From Frigidibacter sp. (GTDB taxonomy: Bacteria > Pseudomonadota > Alphaproteobacteria > Rhodobacterales > Rhodobacteraceae): 64,000 nucleotides of DNA. The notes under the pieces are model-generated. The model had not been told where the DNA came from, did no database searches, and worked only from the letters and a program-made list of their open reading frames with translations. The stretch is taken from contig NZ_JAUYTT010000012.1 of NCBI RefSeq assembly GCF_030695035.1, forward strand, positions 186,001 through 250,000. The letters run 5' to 3'. The position numbers and the translations under genes were made by a program. Shown piece after piece: positions 38,916-47,246 of this stretch. Each line of letters starts with the position of its first letter. Position 1 is the first letter of the stretch.

Positions 38916-39177
38916 TTGGCGAAGGCCATCGCCTTCGCCACGCGATGCCATATCCAGTTGCACCGGACGGGCCCCCAAAGGGCCCGGCCAGCGCCCGCCC
39001 TCCCGGCCCGGCCACGGGCCGGGCGTTCTTCGCGGAAATCCTCCACTGGAGGATTTCTTCTCGCTCATCACCCCTCGGCGGGCGCTGGCCTCATACGGTC
39101 TCTCGCTGCCGGCAGCTCTGAGTGAACGGTCTCGCAGCGGGCGGGGGCGAGGCAGTGCCTCGCCTGTTCCCGCCCGA
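38916..39177 (-). repeat. Multi-hairpin intergenic element, copy B
   Basis: This 262-bp copy has H1, H3 (39035-39057, GAAATCCTCC-agt-GGAGGATTTC on the minus strand), H4, H5 and H6 as in copy A but lacks the H2 stem. The gap falls exactly between two GGGCGCT direct repeats that flank H2 in copy A, consistent with a recombination or slippage deletion. It lies in the 588-bp space between two divergent genes (38722-39309), the rest of which shows no gene. Confidence 0.85.
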
Positions 39178-39309
39178 ACTGATGGGATGAAGGCCGCAAA
39201 TGGAAGGGACAGTCTCAAGCAAGAGAGACACCCATCCCCCATCAGCACGTGCAGTCCCGCCCGAACCCTGCCATCATCCCCCCATCCAGCGTCCCCACGG
39301 AGGCCCACC

Positions 39310-39555
39310 ATGTTCACCATCGAGCACGATTTCGACGCGACAGTCATCACCCTGGTCGATGAGGGCTCCACCCATCTGCAAGAGGATGTGACGGTGCAGG
39401 GCTTCGAGGATTGCGTGACCGTCCAGCAATACGATGCCCGCCGCGACGAGGTGGTGACCATCACCCTGTCGCTGGCGCAGGTGCGGGAACTGGCGGCCTC
39501 GCTGGACCTGCCCGAAGGCGTCTACCGGATGAAGGCGACCCTCAAGACCGGCTAA
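39310..39555 (+). CDS. Small protein of unknown function
   Basis: The 81-residue product begins MFTIEHDFDATVITLVDEGS and is acidic, with a beta-strand pattern (VTVQGFEDCVTVQQYD) and a final helix-strand EGVYRMKATLKTG. A good GGAGG sits six bases before the ATG. Its TAA stop overlaps the stop of the convergent DUF167 gene (39552-39555). I do not recognise the family. Confidence 0.7.
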   Translation: MFTIEHDFDATVITLVDEGSTHLQEDVTVQGFEDCVTVQQYDARRDEVVTITLSLAQVRELAASLDLPEGVYRMKATLKTG

Positions 39556-39803
39556 TCCAGCCGGAACAGCTTGTCGCGCGAGGTGGCGCCGCGGATCAGC
39601 ACCAGCCGGGACTTCGCCACGCCAAGCGCCTTTGCCAGCAGCTTTTGCACCGCGGCATTGGCCTTGCCATCCTCGGGCACCACGGTGACATAGACCCGGA
39701 TCTCGCCCCCCTCCGCCAGCAGGGCATTGCGCGAGGCGCGGGGCGTGACCCGCACCGCGAACTCGGCGCCCGGCACCGCCAGCGCGGTCAGGTCATCGGC
39801 CAT
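39552..39803 (-). CDS. DUF167 family protein (YggU-like)
   Basis: The 83-residue product matches DUF167: AEFAVRVTPRASRNAL, then EIRVYVTVVPEDGKANAAVQ and LLAKALGVAKSRLVLIRGAT with the terminal SRDKLFRLD. The fold is a compact alpha/beta domain of unknown function. Its stop codon shares three bases with that of the converging gene. Confidence 0.88.
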   Translation of the reverse strand: MADDLTALAVPGAEFAVRVTPRASRNALLAEGGEIRVYVTVVPEDGKANAAVQKLLAKALGVAKSRLVLIRGATSRDKLFRLD

Positions 39804-39886
39804 CGGCAGTCCTTTCGTCTCTGGTCACTGGGGTAGCCCAAGGCTAGTCTCCGCGCCAGATCCGTCCCCTTCCCCCGGAGGCCCAG

Positions 39887-40990
39887 ATGACCCCCACCAC
39901 CGGCTTTTTCACCGACGAGCGCTGCTTCTGGCATGGCGGCGGAAACTACGCCCTGACCCTGCCCGTGGGCGGCTTCGTGCAACCCGGCGGCGGGCTGCCG
40001 GAGAGCCCCGAGACCAAGCGGCGGCTGAAGAACCTGTTGGAGGTGACCGGCCTGATGCGCGAGTTGTCGGTGCAATCGGCGCCAGAGGCCACGCGCGAGG
40101 AGCTGCTGCGCGTCCATCCCGCCAGCTATCTTGACGCCTTCAAGGCCGCCTCCGACGCGGGCGGCGGCGAGCTTGGCCTGCGCACCCCCTTTGGGCGCGG
40201 CGGGTATGAGATTGCGGCGCTGTCGGCAGGCTTGGCGACCGGGGCGCTGCGCGCGGTGCTGAAGGGCGAACTGACCAATGCCTATTCCCTCTCGCGCCCG
40301 CCGGGGCATCATGCGCTGCCCGATTTCCCCAACGGCTTTTGCCTGCTGAACAACATCGCCATCGCCGTGCGCGCCGTGCAGGCCGAGGGGCTGGCCCGCC
40401 GCGTCGCGGTGATCGACTGGGATGTGCATCACGGAAATGGCACGGAAGCGATCTTCTGGGAGGATCCGGAGGTTCTGACCCTCTCGATCCATCAGGAACG
40501 CAACTATCCGCTCGATACCGGCGATGCGATGGCGCGGGGGGCCGGGCGCGGGCATGGCTTCAACGTCAACCTGCCGCTGCCGCCCGGCGCGGGGCATGAC
40601 AGTTATCTGCAGGTGATGGACAAGATCATCCTGCCGCTGCTGGCGCGGTTCCGGCCCGAGGTGATCGTGGTCGCCTGCGGCTATGACGCCTCGGCGATGG
40701 ACCCGCTGGGGCGGATGCTGGCCACCGCCGAGACCTTCCGCGAACTCACCCGGATGGCCAAGGCCGCCGCCGGGGAACTCTGCGGCGGCCGCCTCGTGCT
40801 GGCGCATGAGGGCGGCTATTCCGAGGTGCATGTGCCCTTCTGCGGCCATGCGGTGATGGAGGAGCTGTCGGGCAGCAGCACTCGCGCGCCCGACCCGCTG
40901 GCCGCCACCCTCGCCGCCCGCCAGCCCGGCCCCGCCGCGCAGGCCTTCCACACCAGCCAGATCGACGCGCTGGCCGCGCTGTTCCTCTAA
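39887..40990 (+). CDS. Class II histone deacetylase-like / acetylpolyamine amidohydrolase
   Basis: The 367-residue zinc deacetylase shows SRPPGHHALPDF (about 136-147), the metal motif VIDWDVHHGNGTEAIF (Asp and His ligands at about 178-182) and the second Asp in ACGYDASAMDPLG. Bacterial members remove acetyl groups from polyamines or other small amides. The family assignment is firm, but the substrate is unknown. A nitroreductase gene follows after 17 bp, so both may form an operon with the EI24 gene. Confidence 0.9.
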   Translation: MTPTTGFFTDERCFWHGGGNYALTLPVGGFVQPGGGLPESPETKRRLKNLLEVTGLMRELSVQSAPEATREELLRVHPASYLDAFKAASDAGGGELGLRTPFGRGGYEIAALSAGLATGALRAVLKGELTNAYSLSRPPGHHALPDFPNGFCLLNNIAIAVRAVQAEGLARRVAVIDWDVHHGNGTEAIFWEDPEVLTLSIHQERNYPLDTGDAMARGAGRGHGFNVNLPLPPGAGHDSYLQVMDKIILPLLARFRPEVIVVACGYDASAMDPLGRMLATAETFRELTRMAKAAAGELCGGRLVLAHEGGYSEVHVPFCGHAVMEELSGSSTRAPDPLAATLAARQPGPAAQAFHTSQIDALAALFL

Positions 40991-41007
40991 AAATCCCGGA
41001 GACCACG

Positions 41008-41583
41008 ATGCCCGCTCCCAATCCCGCCGCGCTCGACTTCCTGCTGACCCGCCGCTCGCGCCCCGCCAAGACCCTCGCCGCGCCGGGGCCGGACCGCGCC
41101 GCGCTGGAACCGATCCTGACCGCCGCGCTGCGGGTGCCCGATCATGGCAAGCTGGAGCCCTGGCGGCTGATCGTGCTGGAGGGCGCTGCCCTGGCCCGGC
41201 TGGCGGCATTGGCCGCCGACCTGGGCGAGGCCTCGGGCAAGCCGCCGGAGCAGACCGCCAAGGGCGTCTCGCAATTCTCCGAAAGCCCGCTCTGCGTCGC
41301 CGTCGTCGCCGTGCCGCGCCCCACCGACAAGGTGCCGGCCTGGGAGCAGGAGCTGTCGGTGGGCTGCGTCTGCCTCAGCCTCGTCAACGCCGCCCTCGCC
41401 GCCGGCTGGGGCGCGTGCTGGTTGTCTGGCTGGCCCGCCTATGACGCGGCCTTCCGGGCCGGCCTCGGCCTTGGCGAGGGCGAGCGCATCGCCGGCTTCG
41501 TCCATATCGGCACCGAGACCGTGGCTCCGCCCGACCGCCCTCGCCCCGACCTTGCCGCCACCGTGACATGGGCGTCGGAATGA
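41008..41583 (+). CDS. Nitroreductase family protein (YdjA-like)
   Basis: The 191-residue product has the FMN-binding LLTRRSRPAKTL near the N-terminus, LRVPDHGKLEPWRLIV (about 47-62) and SVGCVCLSLVNAALAAGWGACWL in the dimer interface, ending with the FVHIGTET segment. Length and motifs fit the small YdjA type. The natural substrate is unknown. Its TGA overlaps the next ATG. Confidence 0.88.
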   Translation: MPAPNPAALDFLLTRRSRPAKTLAAPGPDRAALEPILTAALRVPDHGKLEPWRLIVLEGAALARLAALAADLGEASGKPPEQTAKGVSQFSESPLCVAVVAVPRPTDKVPAWEQELSVGCVCLSLVNAALAAGWGACWLSGWPAYDAAFRAGLGLGEGERIAGFVHIGTETVAPPDRPRPDLAATVTWASE

Positions 41584-42284
41584 TCTTCGCCAGCTTCACC
41601 GCCGCCCTCGGCCAGCTGACCGACCGGCGCTTCCTGCGCGTGCTGCTGCTCGGCCTCGCCCTCACGCTGGCGCTGCTCTTCGCGCTCTACACCGCCTTCG
41701 TCTATCTGATCGGATGGGCCACACCCGACACCATGACCCTGCCCATCGTCGGTGAGGTCGGCTGGATCGACGACCTGCTGTCCTGGGGCTCGATCCTCTT
41801 GATGATCGCGCTGTCGGTCTTCCTGATGGTCCCCGTCGCCTCGGCCTTCACCGGCTTCTTCCTCGATGACGTCGCCGAGGCGGTGGAGGCAAAGCATTAC
41901 CCCGGCCTGCCCCCGGCCCAAGGCACGCCCTTCTTCGACGGGATGATCGACGCCATCAACTTCTTCGGCGTGCTGGTCGCGGTCAACCTGCTGGCGATGA
42001 TCGCCTATTTCTTCGTCGGGCCCTTCGCCCCGGTGCTGTTCTGGGCGGTGAACGGCTATCTGCTGGGGCGCGAATATTTCACGCTGGTGGCGATGCGCCG
42101 CATCGGGCGGCAGGGCGCGGCCGCCATGCGGCGGCGCTATTCCGGGCGGATCTGGCTGGCCGGCGTGCTGATGGCGATGCCGCTGTCGATCCCGGTGGTG
42201 AACCTGCTGGTGCCGCTGCTGGGGGCCGCGACCTTCACCCATCTCTACCACAAGACGGTGGCTGCCGAGGCCCGGGCAGGCTGA
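41580..42284 (+). CDS. EI24 domain-containing membrane protein (CysZ-like)
   Basis: The 234-residue product from MIFASFTAALGQLTDRRFLR has four to five transmembrane helices, including LLLGLALTLALLFALYTAFV and LLMIALSVFLMVPVASAFTG. The GREYFTLVAMRRIGRQGAAAMRRR segment resembles CysZ sulfate permeases. No sulfur genes are near, so transport of sulfate is only suggested. The ATG at 41580 forms an ATGA overlap with the nitroreductase gene; an ATG 12 bp earlier is also in frame. Confidence 0.8.
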   Translation: MIFASFTAALGQLTDRRFLRVLLLGLALTLALLFALYTAFVYLIGWATPDTMTLPIVGEVGWIDDLLSWGSILLMIALSVFLMVPVASAFTGFFLDDVAEAVEAKHYPGLPPAQGTPFFDGMIDAINFFGVLVAVNLLAMIAYFFVGPFAPVLFWAVNGYLLGREYFTLVAMRRIGRQGAAAMRRRYSGRIWLAGVLMAMPLSIPVVNLLVPLLGAATFTHLYHKTVAAEARAG

Positions 42285-42362
42285 CCGCTACAGCCGGCTT
42301 GGCAGCCGATGCAGCTCTAATGGCGGCTTGGCAGCCGCCGGGCCCCGCGCTACTCCTGCGCC

Positions 42363-42914
42363 ATGACCCCTCCGCTGATCCTGCTTGGCCTCTCCCTCAC
42401 CGCCCTCGCCGCCGGTTTCGCGCTGCCGGGGCTGGCGGACCTGTTGCTGCTGGCCGTGCCCTGTACGCTGGCCAGCCTCTGGCTGCTGCTGCGCGCCGCG
42501 CTTGGGCGGGACCGGCAGAAATGGATCGTCGTCGACGGCTCCAACGTCATGCACTGGAACGGCAATGTCCCGCAGATCGAGACGCTGCAGGAGGTGCTGG
42601 ATCAGCTCATCCGCCACGGCTACACCCCGGGCGTCGTGTTCGACGCCAATGCCGGCTACCTGATCTCGGGTCGGCACCTCAATGACCGGGCGCTGGCCCG
42701 GATGCTGGGGCTGCCGATAGACCGGGTGATGGTGGTGCCAAAGGGAGAGCCTGCCGACCCCACGGTCCTGGCCGCCGCCCGCGATCTGGGGGCGCGGATC
42801 GTCAGCAATGACCGCTACCGCGATTGGGCGGACGGGCACCCGGAAATCCAGGAGCCCGGCTGGATCATCCGCGGCGATTACCGGAGCGGCTCGCTGCGGA
42901 TGGATCTCAGCTGA
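42363..42914 (+). CDS. Membrane-anchored NYN/Zc3h12a-like ribonuclease
   Basis: The 183-residue product has two N-terminal hydrophobic helices (about 4-24 and 27-46), then a PIN-like NYN nuclease domain. The acidic residues expected at the active site are visible in KWIVVDGSNVMHW, VVFDANAGYL and ARDLGARIVSNDRYRDWAD. It would be an inner-membrane endoribonuclease with a cytosolic domain. Family assignment is good; the RNA target is unknown. Confidence 0.8.
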   Translation: MTPPLILLGLSLTALAAGFALPGLADLLLLAVPCTLASLWLLLRAALGRDRQKWIVVDGSNVMHWNGNVPQIETLQEVLDQLIRHGYTPGVVFDANAGYLISGRHLNDRALARMLGLPIDRVMVVPKGEPADPTVLAAARDLGARIVSNDRYRDWADGHPEIQEPGWIIRGDYRSGSLRMDLS

Positions 42915-42917
42915 AGG

Positions 42918-43217
42918 TCAGTCTGGCTGGTTCCCGTACCAGCCGCCGCCCGGCCCCATCCGGTGGAACCAGTCGAAATCCTGCACGGTGATCCAGCCCG
43001 ACACGATGACCCCGGCCAGCACGCACCACAGCCCCGCCGCGATCAGCGTCGTCAGCCGCGCCTTGCGCCCCACCATCTCGGTGGAGGGCGCCGAGGGCGG
43101 AGTGCCCGGCACCACAGACCCGGCCTCGGCCTGGCTTTGAAAGCGGATCGGCAGCACCACGAAGAAGGTCAGGAACCACAGCACGGCGAAGAGGACGATG
43201 GCAGAGGTGATCGACAT
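42918..43217 (-). CDS. DUF1467 family membrane protein
   Basis: The 99-residue protein has two transmembrane helices, MSITSAIVLFAVLWFLTFFV with VVLPIRFQSQ, and LTTLIAAGLWCVLAGVIVS. A conserved loop with VVPGTPPSAP lies between, and it ends in an aromatic tail. DUF1467 commonly follows mce in Rhodobacteraceae; the function is unknown. Its ATG overlaps the mce stop by 1 bp. Confidence 0.85.
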   Translation of the reverse strand: MSITSAIVLFAVLWFLTFFVVLPIRFQSQAEAGSVVPGTPPSAPSTEMVGRKARLTTLIAAGLWCVLAGVIVSGWITVQDFDWFHRMGPGGGWYGNQPD

Positions 43218-43621
43218 CAGACCTGCTCCAGCTCGACAAGACAGCCGTTGAAATCCTTGGGATGCAGGAACAGCACCGGCTTGCCATGCGCGCCGATCTT
43301 CGGCTCGCCCGACCCCAGCACCCGCGCGCCCGACGCCTGCAGCCGGTCGCGCGCAGCGAGGATGTCATCGACCTCATAGCAGATGTGATGGATGCCCCCG
43401 GCCGGGTTCTTTTCCAGAAAGCCGGTGATCGGGGAGTTCTCGCCAAGCGGATAAAGCAGCTCGATCTTGGTGTTCGGCAGCTCGATGAACACCACGGTGA
43501 CCCCGTGGTCCGGCTCGTCCTGCGGCGCACCGACGGCGGCCCCAAGCGTGCTGCGATATTGCTCCGCCGCCGCCGTCAGGTCCGGCACGGCAATGGCGAC
43601 ATGGTTCAGGCGTCCGATCAT
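43217..43621 (-). CDS. mce: Methylmalonyl-CoA epimerase
   Basis: The 134-residue glyoxalase-fold enzyme interconverts (R)- and (S)-methylmalonyl-CoA in propionyl-CoA and ethylmalonyl-CoA metabolism. Metal-ligand positions are visible as His in MIGRLNHVAIAV, His in GGIHHICYEV and Glu in FNGCLVELEQV. Cobalamin-dependent methylmalonyl-CoA mutase is its usual partner, which fits with cobalamin synthesis genes at 0.2-3 kb. Confidence 0.92.
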   Translation of the reverse strand: MIGRLNHVAIAVPDLTAAAEQYRSTLGAAVGAPQDEPDHGVTVVFIELPNTKIELLYPLGENSPITGFLEKNPAGGIHHICYEVDDILAARDRLQASGARVLGSGEPKIGAHGKPVLFLHPKDFNGCLVELEQV

Positions 43622-43848
43622 GATGGCTCTCCTCGCGCTTTGCCCGCCTTATGCGGCAGGGGCGGCCCCTCACGCAAGCGGTGCGCGCGGTTCTCGCCGG
43701 AATGTGCAAGCGACGCATCGCCACGCGCCCGCCCGAACACGCGCTGCCGCAGGCCCATTTACCGCCCGTTAGCCATTGCCGCGCTCTACTGCGACTCGTG
43801 GATGACCAGAAGGACACCCCCCCTGAAACACCCCCAAAGGCTGCCCCC

Positions 43849-44712
43849 ATGACCGATGACCTGCCGCCCGCCCCGCATCATGACATCTCCGCCTACATGA
43901 CCCATCCCGCGCCATCGGCCGCGCGCCCGCTGCAAGGGCTGACCGTGCTTCTGGTCGAGGACAGCCGCTTCGCCTCCGAGGCGATGCGGCTCCTCTGCCT
44001 GCGCTCCGGCGCCCGCATCCGCCGTGCCGACAGCCTGCGCGCCGCCCACCGGCATCTGGCAACCTACCGCCCCTCGGCGGTGATCGTCGACATGGGCCTG
44101 CCCGACGGCTCCGGCGCCGACCTGATCCGCGAGCTTGCGGCGTTGCAGCCGCGGATGTCGGTGATCCTCGGCACCTCGGGCTCGGATGATCTCGAAGCGC
44201 TGGCGCTGGCGGCAGGCGCCGACGGCTTCCTCCCCAAGCCAGTCGAAAGCCTCGCCCTGTTCCAGACCGCCGTGCTGGCCGCCCTCCCCGCCGCACAGCG
44301 GCCCATCGGCCCCCGCGCCCTGCCCGGCGAGATCGTCCATCCCGACCTTCTGGCCCTGCGCGACGATCTGGTGCTGGCCGCGGGCCTGCTCGCCGGAACC
44401 GAGGACGGCAGCGAAACCCCGCCAGCCGAGGCCGCGCGCCTCTCCGAAGGCCGCGCCACGCCTCCCCGCGCCAGAGACACCAGCGCTGGCTCCGACCCGG
44501 CCCATGACGCCCAAGCCAGGGTCCAGGGCGCCACCCTCGACTATGTCGCCCAATTCCTCGGGGGACTCGCCCGGATCAGCCATGACCGCCCTCTCGCCGA
44601 AGCCGCCACCGCCCTGCAACAGGACCGCGCAGCGGGCCGCGAAACCCGTGCCGACCACTCCCGCCTCAGCCGCCTCGTCCAAGCCCGCCTCGCGGCCGGC
44701 GCCCCGATCTAG
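43849..44712 (+). CDS. Response regulator receiver protein with long unstructured tail
   Basis: The 287-residue product starts MTDDLPPAPHHDISAYM, eight bases after AAGG. A CheY-like receiver domain covers about 32-150: acidic pair in LLVEDSRFASEAM, phospho-Asp in VIVDMGLPDGSGADL (about 81), Thr/Ser in LGTSGS and Lys in LPKPVESL. The remaining 130 residues are Ala/Pro-rich with one helix near YVAQFLGGLARISH and no DNA-binding domain. No histidine kinase is adjacent. Confidence 0.82.
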   Translation: MTDDLPPAPHHDISAYMTHPAPSAARPLQGLTVLLVEDSRFASEAMRLLCLRSGARIRRADSLRAAHRHLATYRPSAVIVDMGLPDGSGADLIRELAALQPRMSVILGTSGSDDLEALALAAGADGFLPKPVESLALFQTAVLAALPAAQRPIGPRALPGEIVHPDLLALRDDLVLAAGLLAGTEDGSETPPAEAARLSEGRATPPRARDTSAGSDPAHDAQARVQGATLDYVAQFLGGLARISHDRPLAEAATALQQDRAAGRETRADHSRLSRLVQARLAAGAPI

Positions 44713-45059
44713 GGGCGGGGGCAACGAATGAACGCACCACGTGGGGCAGACAGGGCAGACGTGGGGCAGACAGATACCTGAGGCCGAAAGCCCTCAAAGA
44801 GGGTCTGCGCCGCTACAGAACGGCTTGACCTCGCGCGCCGCCGCTGCCGCAGCCAACCCGGATGGGTGCGGCAACGGCCAGCCCCCACCCCGAGATGCGG
44901 CTTTTAATCCCAACGCCCCCACGCCCGGTCGCGCCCCCACCCTTCTTGCTGGCCCAAATATCCTCGGGGGGAGAGGCCCAACTGGCCTCGCGGGGGGCAG
45001 ACAGCCCCCCGCCTTCCTTGACCTCAAGGGCCGACAGCTCCTGCCAACAGCGCCAAGCC
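44713..45059. other. Gene-free stretch with 20-bp-spaced direct repeats
   Basis: ACGTGGGGCAGACAG occurs at 44739-44753 and again at 44759-44773. GGGGCAGACAG recurs near 44996 and 46005 inside terminator-like hairpins. Apart from repeat R5 I see no gene or RNA in these 347 bp. Confidence 0.5.
44944..45013 (-). repeat. Terminator-like repeat R5, downstream of the GNAT gene
   Basis: On the minus strand a GGGGGG/CCCCCC stem and GCGAGGCC/GGCCTC are followed by CCCCCGAGGATATTTGGGCC. It lies 47 bp after the GNAT stop in terminator orientation. Confidence 0.55.
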
Positions 45060-45770
45060 TTACCCCAGCACCGGGTCCGAGCTCACCCGCACCAGCGCCG
45101 TCAGGTCCGACAGGCGTTCGATCTGCATCCCGGCATCGGTGAAATTCCCCGGCGACAGCCAGACCCGGAACGCCTCGGCCAGCGCCGGCCAGTCGCCATC
45201 GGTCACCGCGAACCAGGCGGTATCGCGGTTGCGGCCTTTCACGATCGTCGCCTGCCGGAACGTGCCCTCATAGCTGAAGCCCAGCCGCTGCGCCGCCCGG
45301 CGCGAGGGGATGTTGAGCGCATCGCATTTCCACTCGAACCGTCGATAGCCCGCGCCAAAGGCCCAGTCCATCATCAGCACCAACGCCTCGGTCGCCGCCC
45401 GGGTGCGCTGCAATTCGGGCGCCAGGTTGATATGGCCGATCTCGATGCAGCCCACCTCGGGGGTGATGCGCAGATAGCTCGCCACCCCACCCAGATGCCC
45501 GGTTTCCAGATCGCGGATCGCATAGAAGAACGGGTCCGCCTGCCCTGCCATCTCGCGCATCCAGCGGTGATAGCTGGCGGAAGAGGCGAAGGGCCCATAG
45601 GGCAGATAATCCCAGATCCGGTCATCGGCGGAATTGGCGCGGAACAGGTCCGCGGCATGATCCTCTGGCTCCAGCCGCTCCAGCCGCGACCAGAACCCCT
45701 CCAGCGCCTCTGGCCCCGGGCGCGGCGGCGCCGTCCAATCCACCACCGGCTCGCCGAACATGCGCTGCAT
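45060..45770 (-). CDS. GNAT family N-acetyltransferase (RimJ/RimL-like)
   Basis: The 236-residue product resembles the large RimJ-type acetyltransferases: DDRIWDYLPYGPFAS, FYAIRDLETGHLGGVASYLR, the acetyl-CoA region NLAPELQRTRAATEALVLMM (Q/R-x-x-G/A-type loop) and CDALNIPSRRAAQRLGFSYEG. The substrate is unknown. It is probably monocistronic. Confidence 0.88.
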   Translation of the reverse strand: MQRMFGEPVVDWTAPPRPGPEALEGFWSRLERLEPEDHAADLFRANSADDRIWDYLPYGPFASSASYHRWMREMAGQADPFFYAIRDLETGHLGGVASYLRITPEVGCIEIGHINLAPELQRTRAATEALVLMMDWAFGAGYRRFEWKCDALNIPSRRAAQRLGFSYEGTFRQATIVKGRNRDTAWFAVTDGDWPALAEAFRVWLSPGNFTDAGMQIERLSDLTALVRVSSDPVLG

Positions 45771-45936
45771 CTCTTGTCTCTCCGCTCAAGGCCTGTCCGG
45801 CATCGGGCTCCGGGGGCCCCTGCCCGTCCGCCCTTCCCCGATCCTATGCCGCCGCCGCAGCGCCGTCACGGGGGGATTTCGCGCCGCCCGAAAGGAGTTG
45901 CCTGCCCCCGCCGCCCCCAAACGCGCCCCCTTCCCC

Positions 45937-45990
45937 CTTGCTTTTTCCAAATATCCTCGGGGGGCGCGGGGGGCAGAAGGCCCCCCGCCT
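45937..45990 (-). repeat. Terminator-like repeat R6, downstream of the DUF1501 gene
   Basis: On the minus strand GGCGGGGGGCC-ttct-GCCCCCC followed by CCGAGGATATTTGG. A second GGCGGGGGGC-tg-TCTGCCCC stem lies immediately before it (about 46003-46022). The 279-bp gap 45771-46049 contains nothing else recognisable. Confidence 0.55.
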
Positions 45991-46049
45991 TCTTTCGTTT
46001 CATGCGGGGCAGACAGCCCCCCGCCTTGGCCAGCCAAGCAGCGCACCGC

Positions 46050-47237
46050 CTACAGCAGTAGCCCCGGATCCGCCCCCATCTCCAGCCCCGGAAACACGCT
46101 GCCCTCGATCAGCGAGGCGTCCAGCCCGTACAGCCCCCGCATCGCCCAGCCGGCCCAGGCGCGCACATCGCTGGTCGGCATCAGGTCGCGCCCAGCATAG
46201 AGGTCGGCCTCGGCCAGCCCCGGCCAGCTTCCATGCACCCGCCCGCCGCGCACCGCGCCGCCGGCGACCAGCATCGCGCCGCCGGTGCCGTGGTCGGTGC
46301 CATTGGAGCCGTTCTCGCGCACGGTGCGGCCGAACTCGGTCATCGCCAGCACGGTGGTCTTGCCCCAGACCGGCCCCAGCCCGTCCTTCAGCGCCAGCAC
46401 GGTTTCCGACAGCCGCCGAAGGCCCGCCTTCATCGCGCCGGGCTGGTTGCGATGGGTGTCCCAGCCCCCGACCGAGAAGGAGGCGATCCGCGTCTCCTCG
46501 CGCAGCCGGGCCGCGGCAAACTCGGCCAGTTTCAGCGGCTGGCGGTTCGCATCGCCCCCCATCTTCTCGCCCGGCGCCATATCCGCGCTCAGCTCCACCG
46601 CCTCGGTCGCGGCATCGCGGAACAGCGGGTCATCGTGATAGACATGGTCCAGCAGCAGCCGCGCCTGTGCCGACAGGTCCAGCCGCGAGGCCGGCGCCCA
46701 GTTCGAGGCAGGCGCGGCGCCCGACAGGATCAGCATCTCTTCGGCGCCGACCGAGAAGGCCGTCTGCGACTGCACCCCCGGCATCGCCTGCAGCATCCGG
46801 TTCAGCCAGCCCTCGCGCGCCATGCCCACCGGCACATCCATGCCGGTGCCCGCCTCCAGCAGGTCCTGCCCGTCGAAATGGCTGCGCTTGTCGCGGTAGG
46901 GGGTCGATGTCGCGTGCACGAACCCCAGTTCCCCGGCGGACCACAGCGGCATCAGCTTGGCCAACCCCGGATGCGCGGCCCAGAAGTCATCCAGCGGCAG
47001 CGCGCCTCCCTCTTCCCCCACCGCCAGCGCGGCAAGGCCGGGGCGGTAGCGCGCAAAACCCGCATCGCCGCGCGGCTGCACCAGGTCCAGCCCGTCCATC
47101 GCCCCGCGCAGGATGATCACCACCAGCCGGTTCTCGCCCGGCGCAGCGGCAAAGGTGGCGGTGGACATCAAGGGATGCGCGGCGGCAGAGCAGCCGATCA
47201 GCGCCGAGCCTTGCAGGAACAGCCGTCGGTTCAGCAT
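46050..47237 (-). CDS. DUF1501 domain-containing protein (Tat-exported)
   Basis: The 395-residue product begins MLNRRLFLQGSALIGCSAAA, a twin-arginine signal. The DUF1501 domain follows, with LVVIILRGAMDGLDLVQPRG, GFVHATSTPYRDKRSHFDGQ, TTVLAMTEFGRTVRENGSNG and DHGTGGAMLVAGGAV. The domain is related to alkaline phosphatase/sulfatase folds, but the biochemical activity is not known. It is paired with a DUF1800 gene 9 bp upstream. Confidence 0.9.
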   Translation of the reverse strand: MLNRRLFLQGSALIGCSAAAHPLMSTATFAAAPGENRLVVIILRGAMDGLDLVQPRGDAGFARYRPGLAALAVGEEGGALPLDDFWAAHPGLAKLMPLWSAGELGFVHATSTPYRDKRSHFDGQDLLEAGTGMDVPVGMAREGWLNRMLQAMPGVQSQTAFSVGAEEMLILSGAAPASNWAPASRLDLSAQARLLLDHVYHDDPLFRDAATEAVELSADMAPGEKMGGDANRQPLKLAEFAAARLREETRIASFSVGGWDTHRNQPGAMKAGLRRLSETVLALKDGLGPVWGKTTVLAMTEFGRTVRENGSNGTDHGTGGAMLVAGGAVRGGRVHGSWPGLAEADLYAGRDLMPTSDVRAWAGWAMRGLYGLDASLIEGSVFPGLEMGADPGLLL

Positions 47238-47246
47238 CGCATCCTC

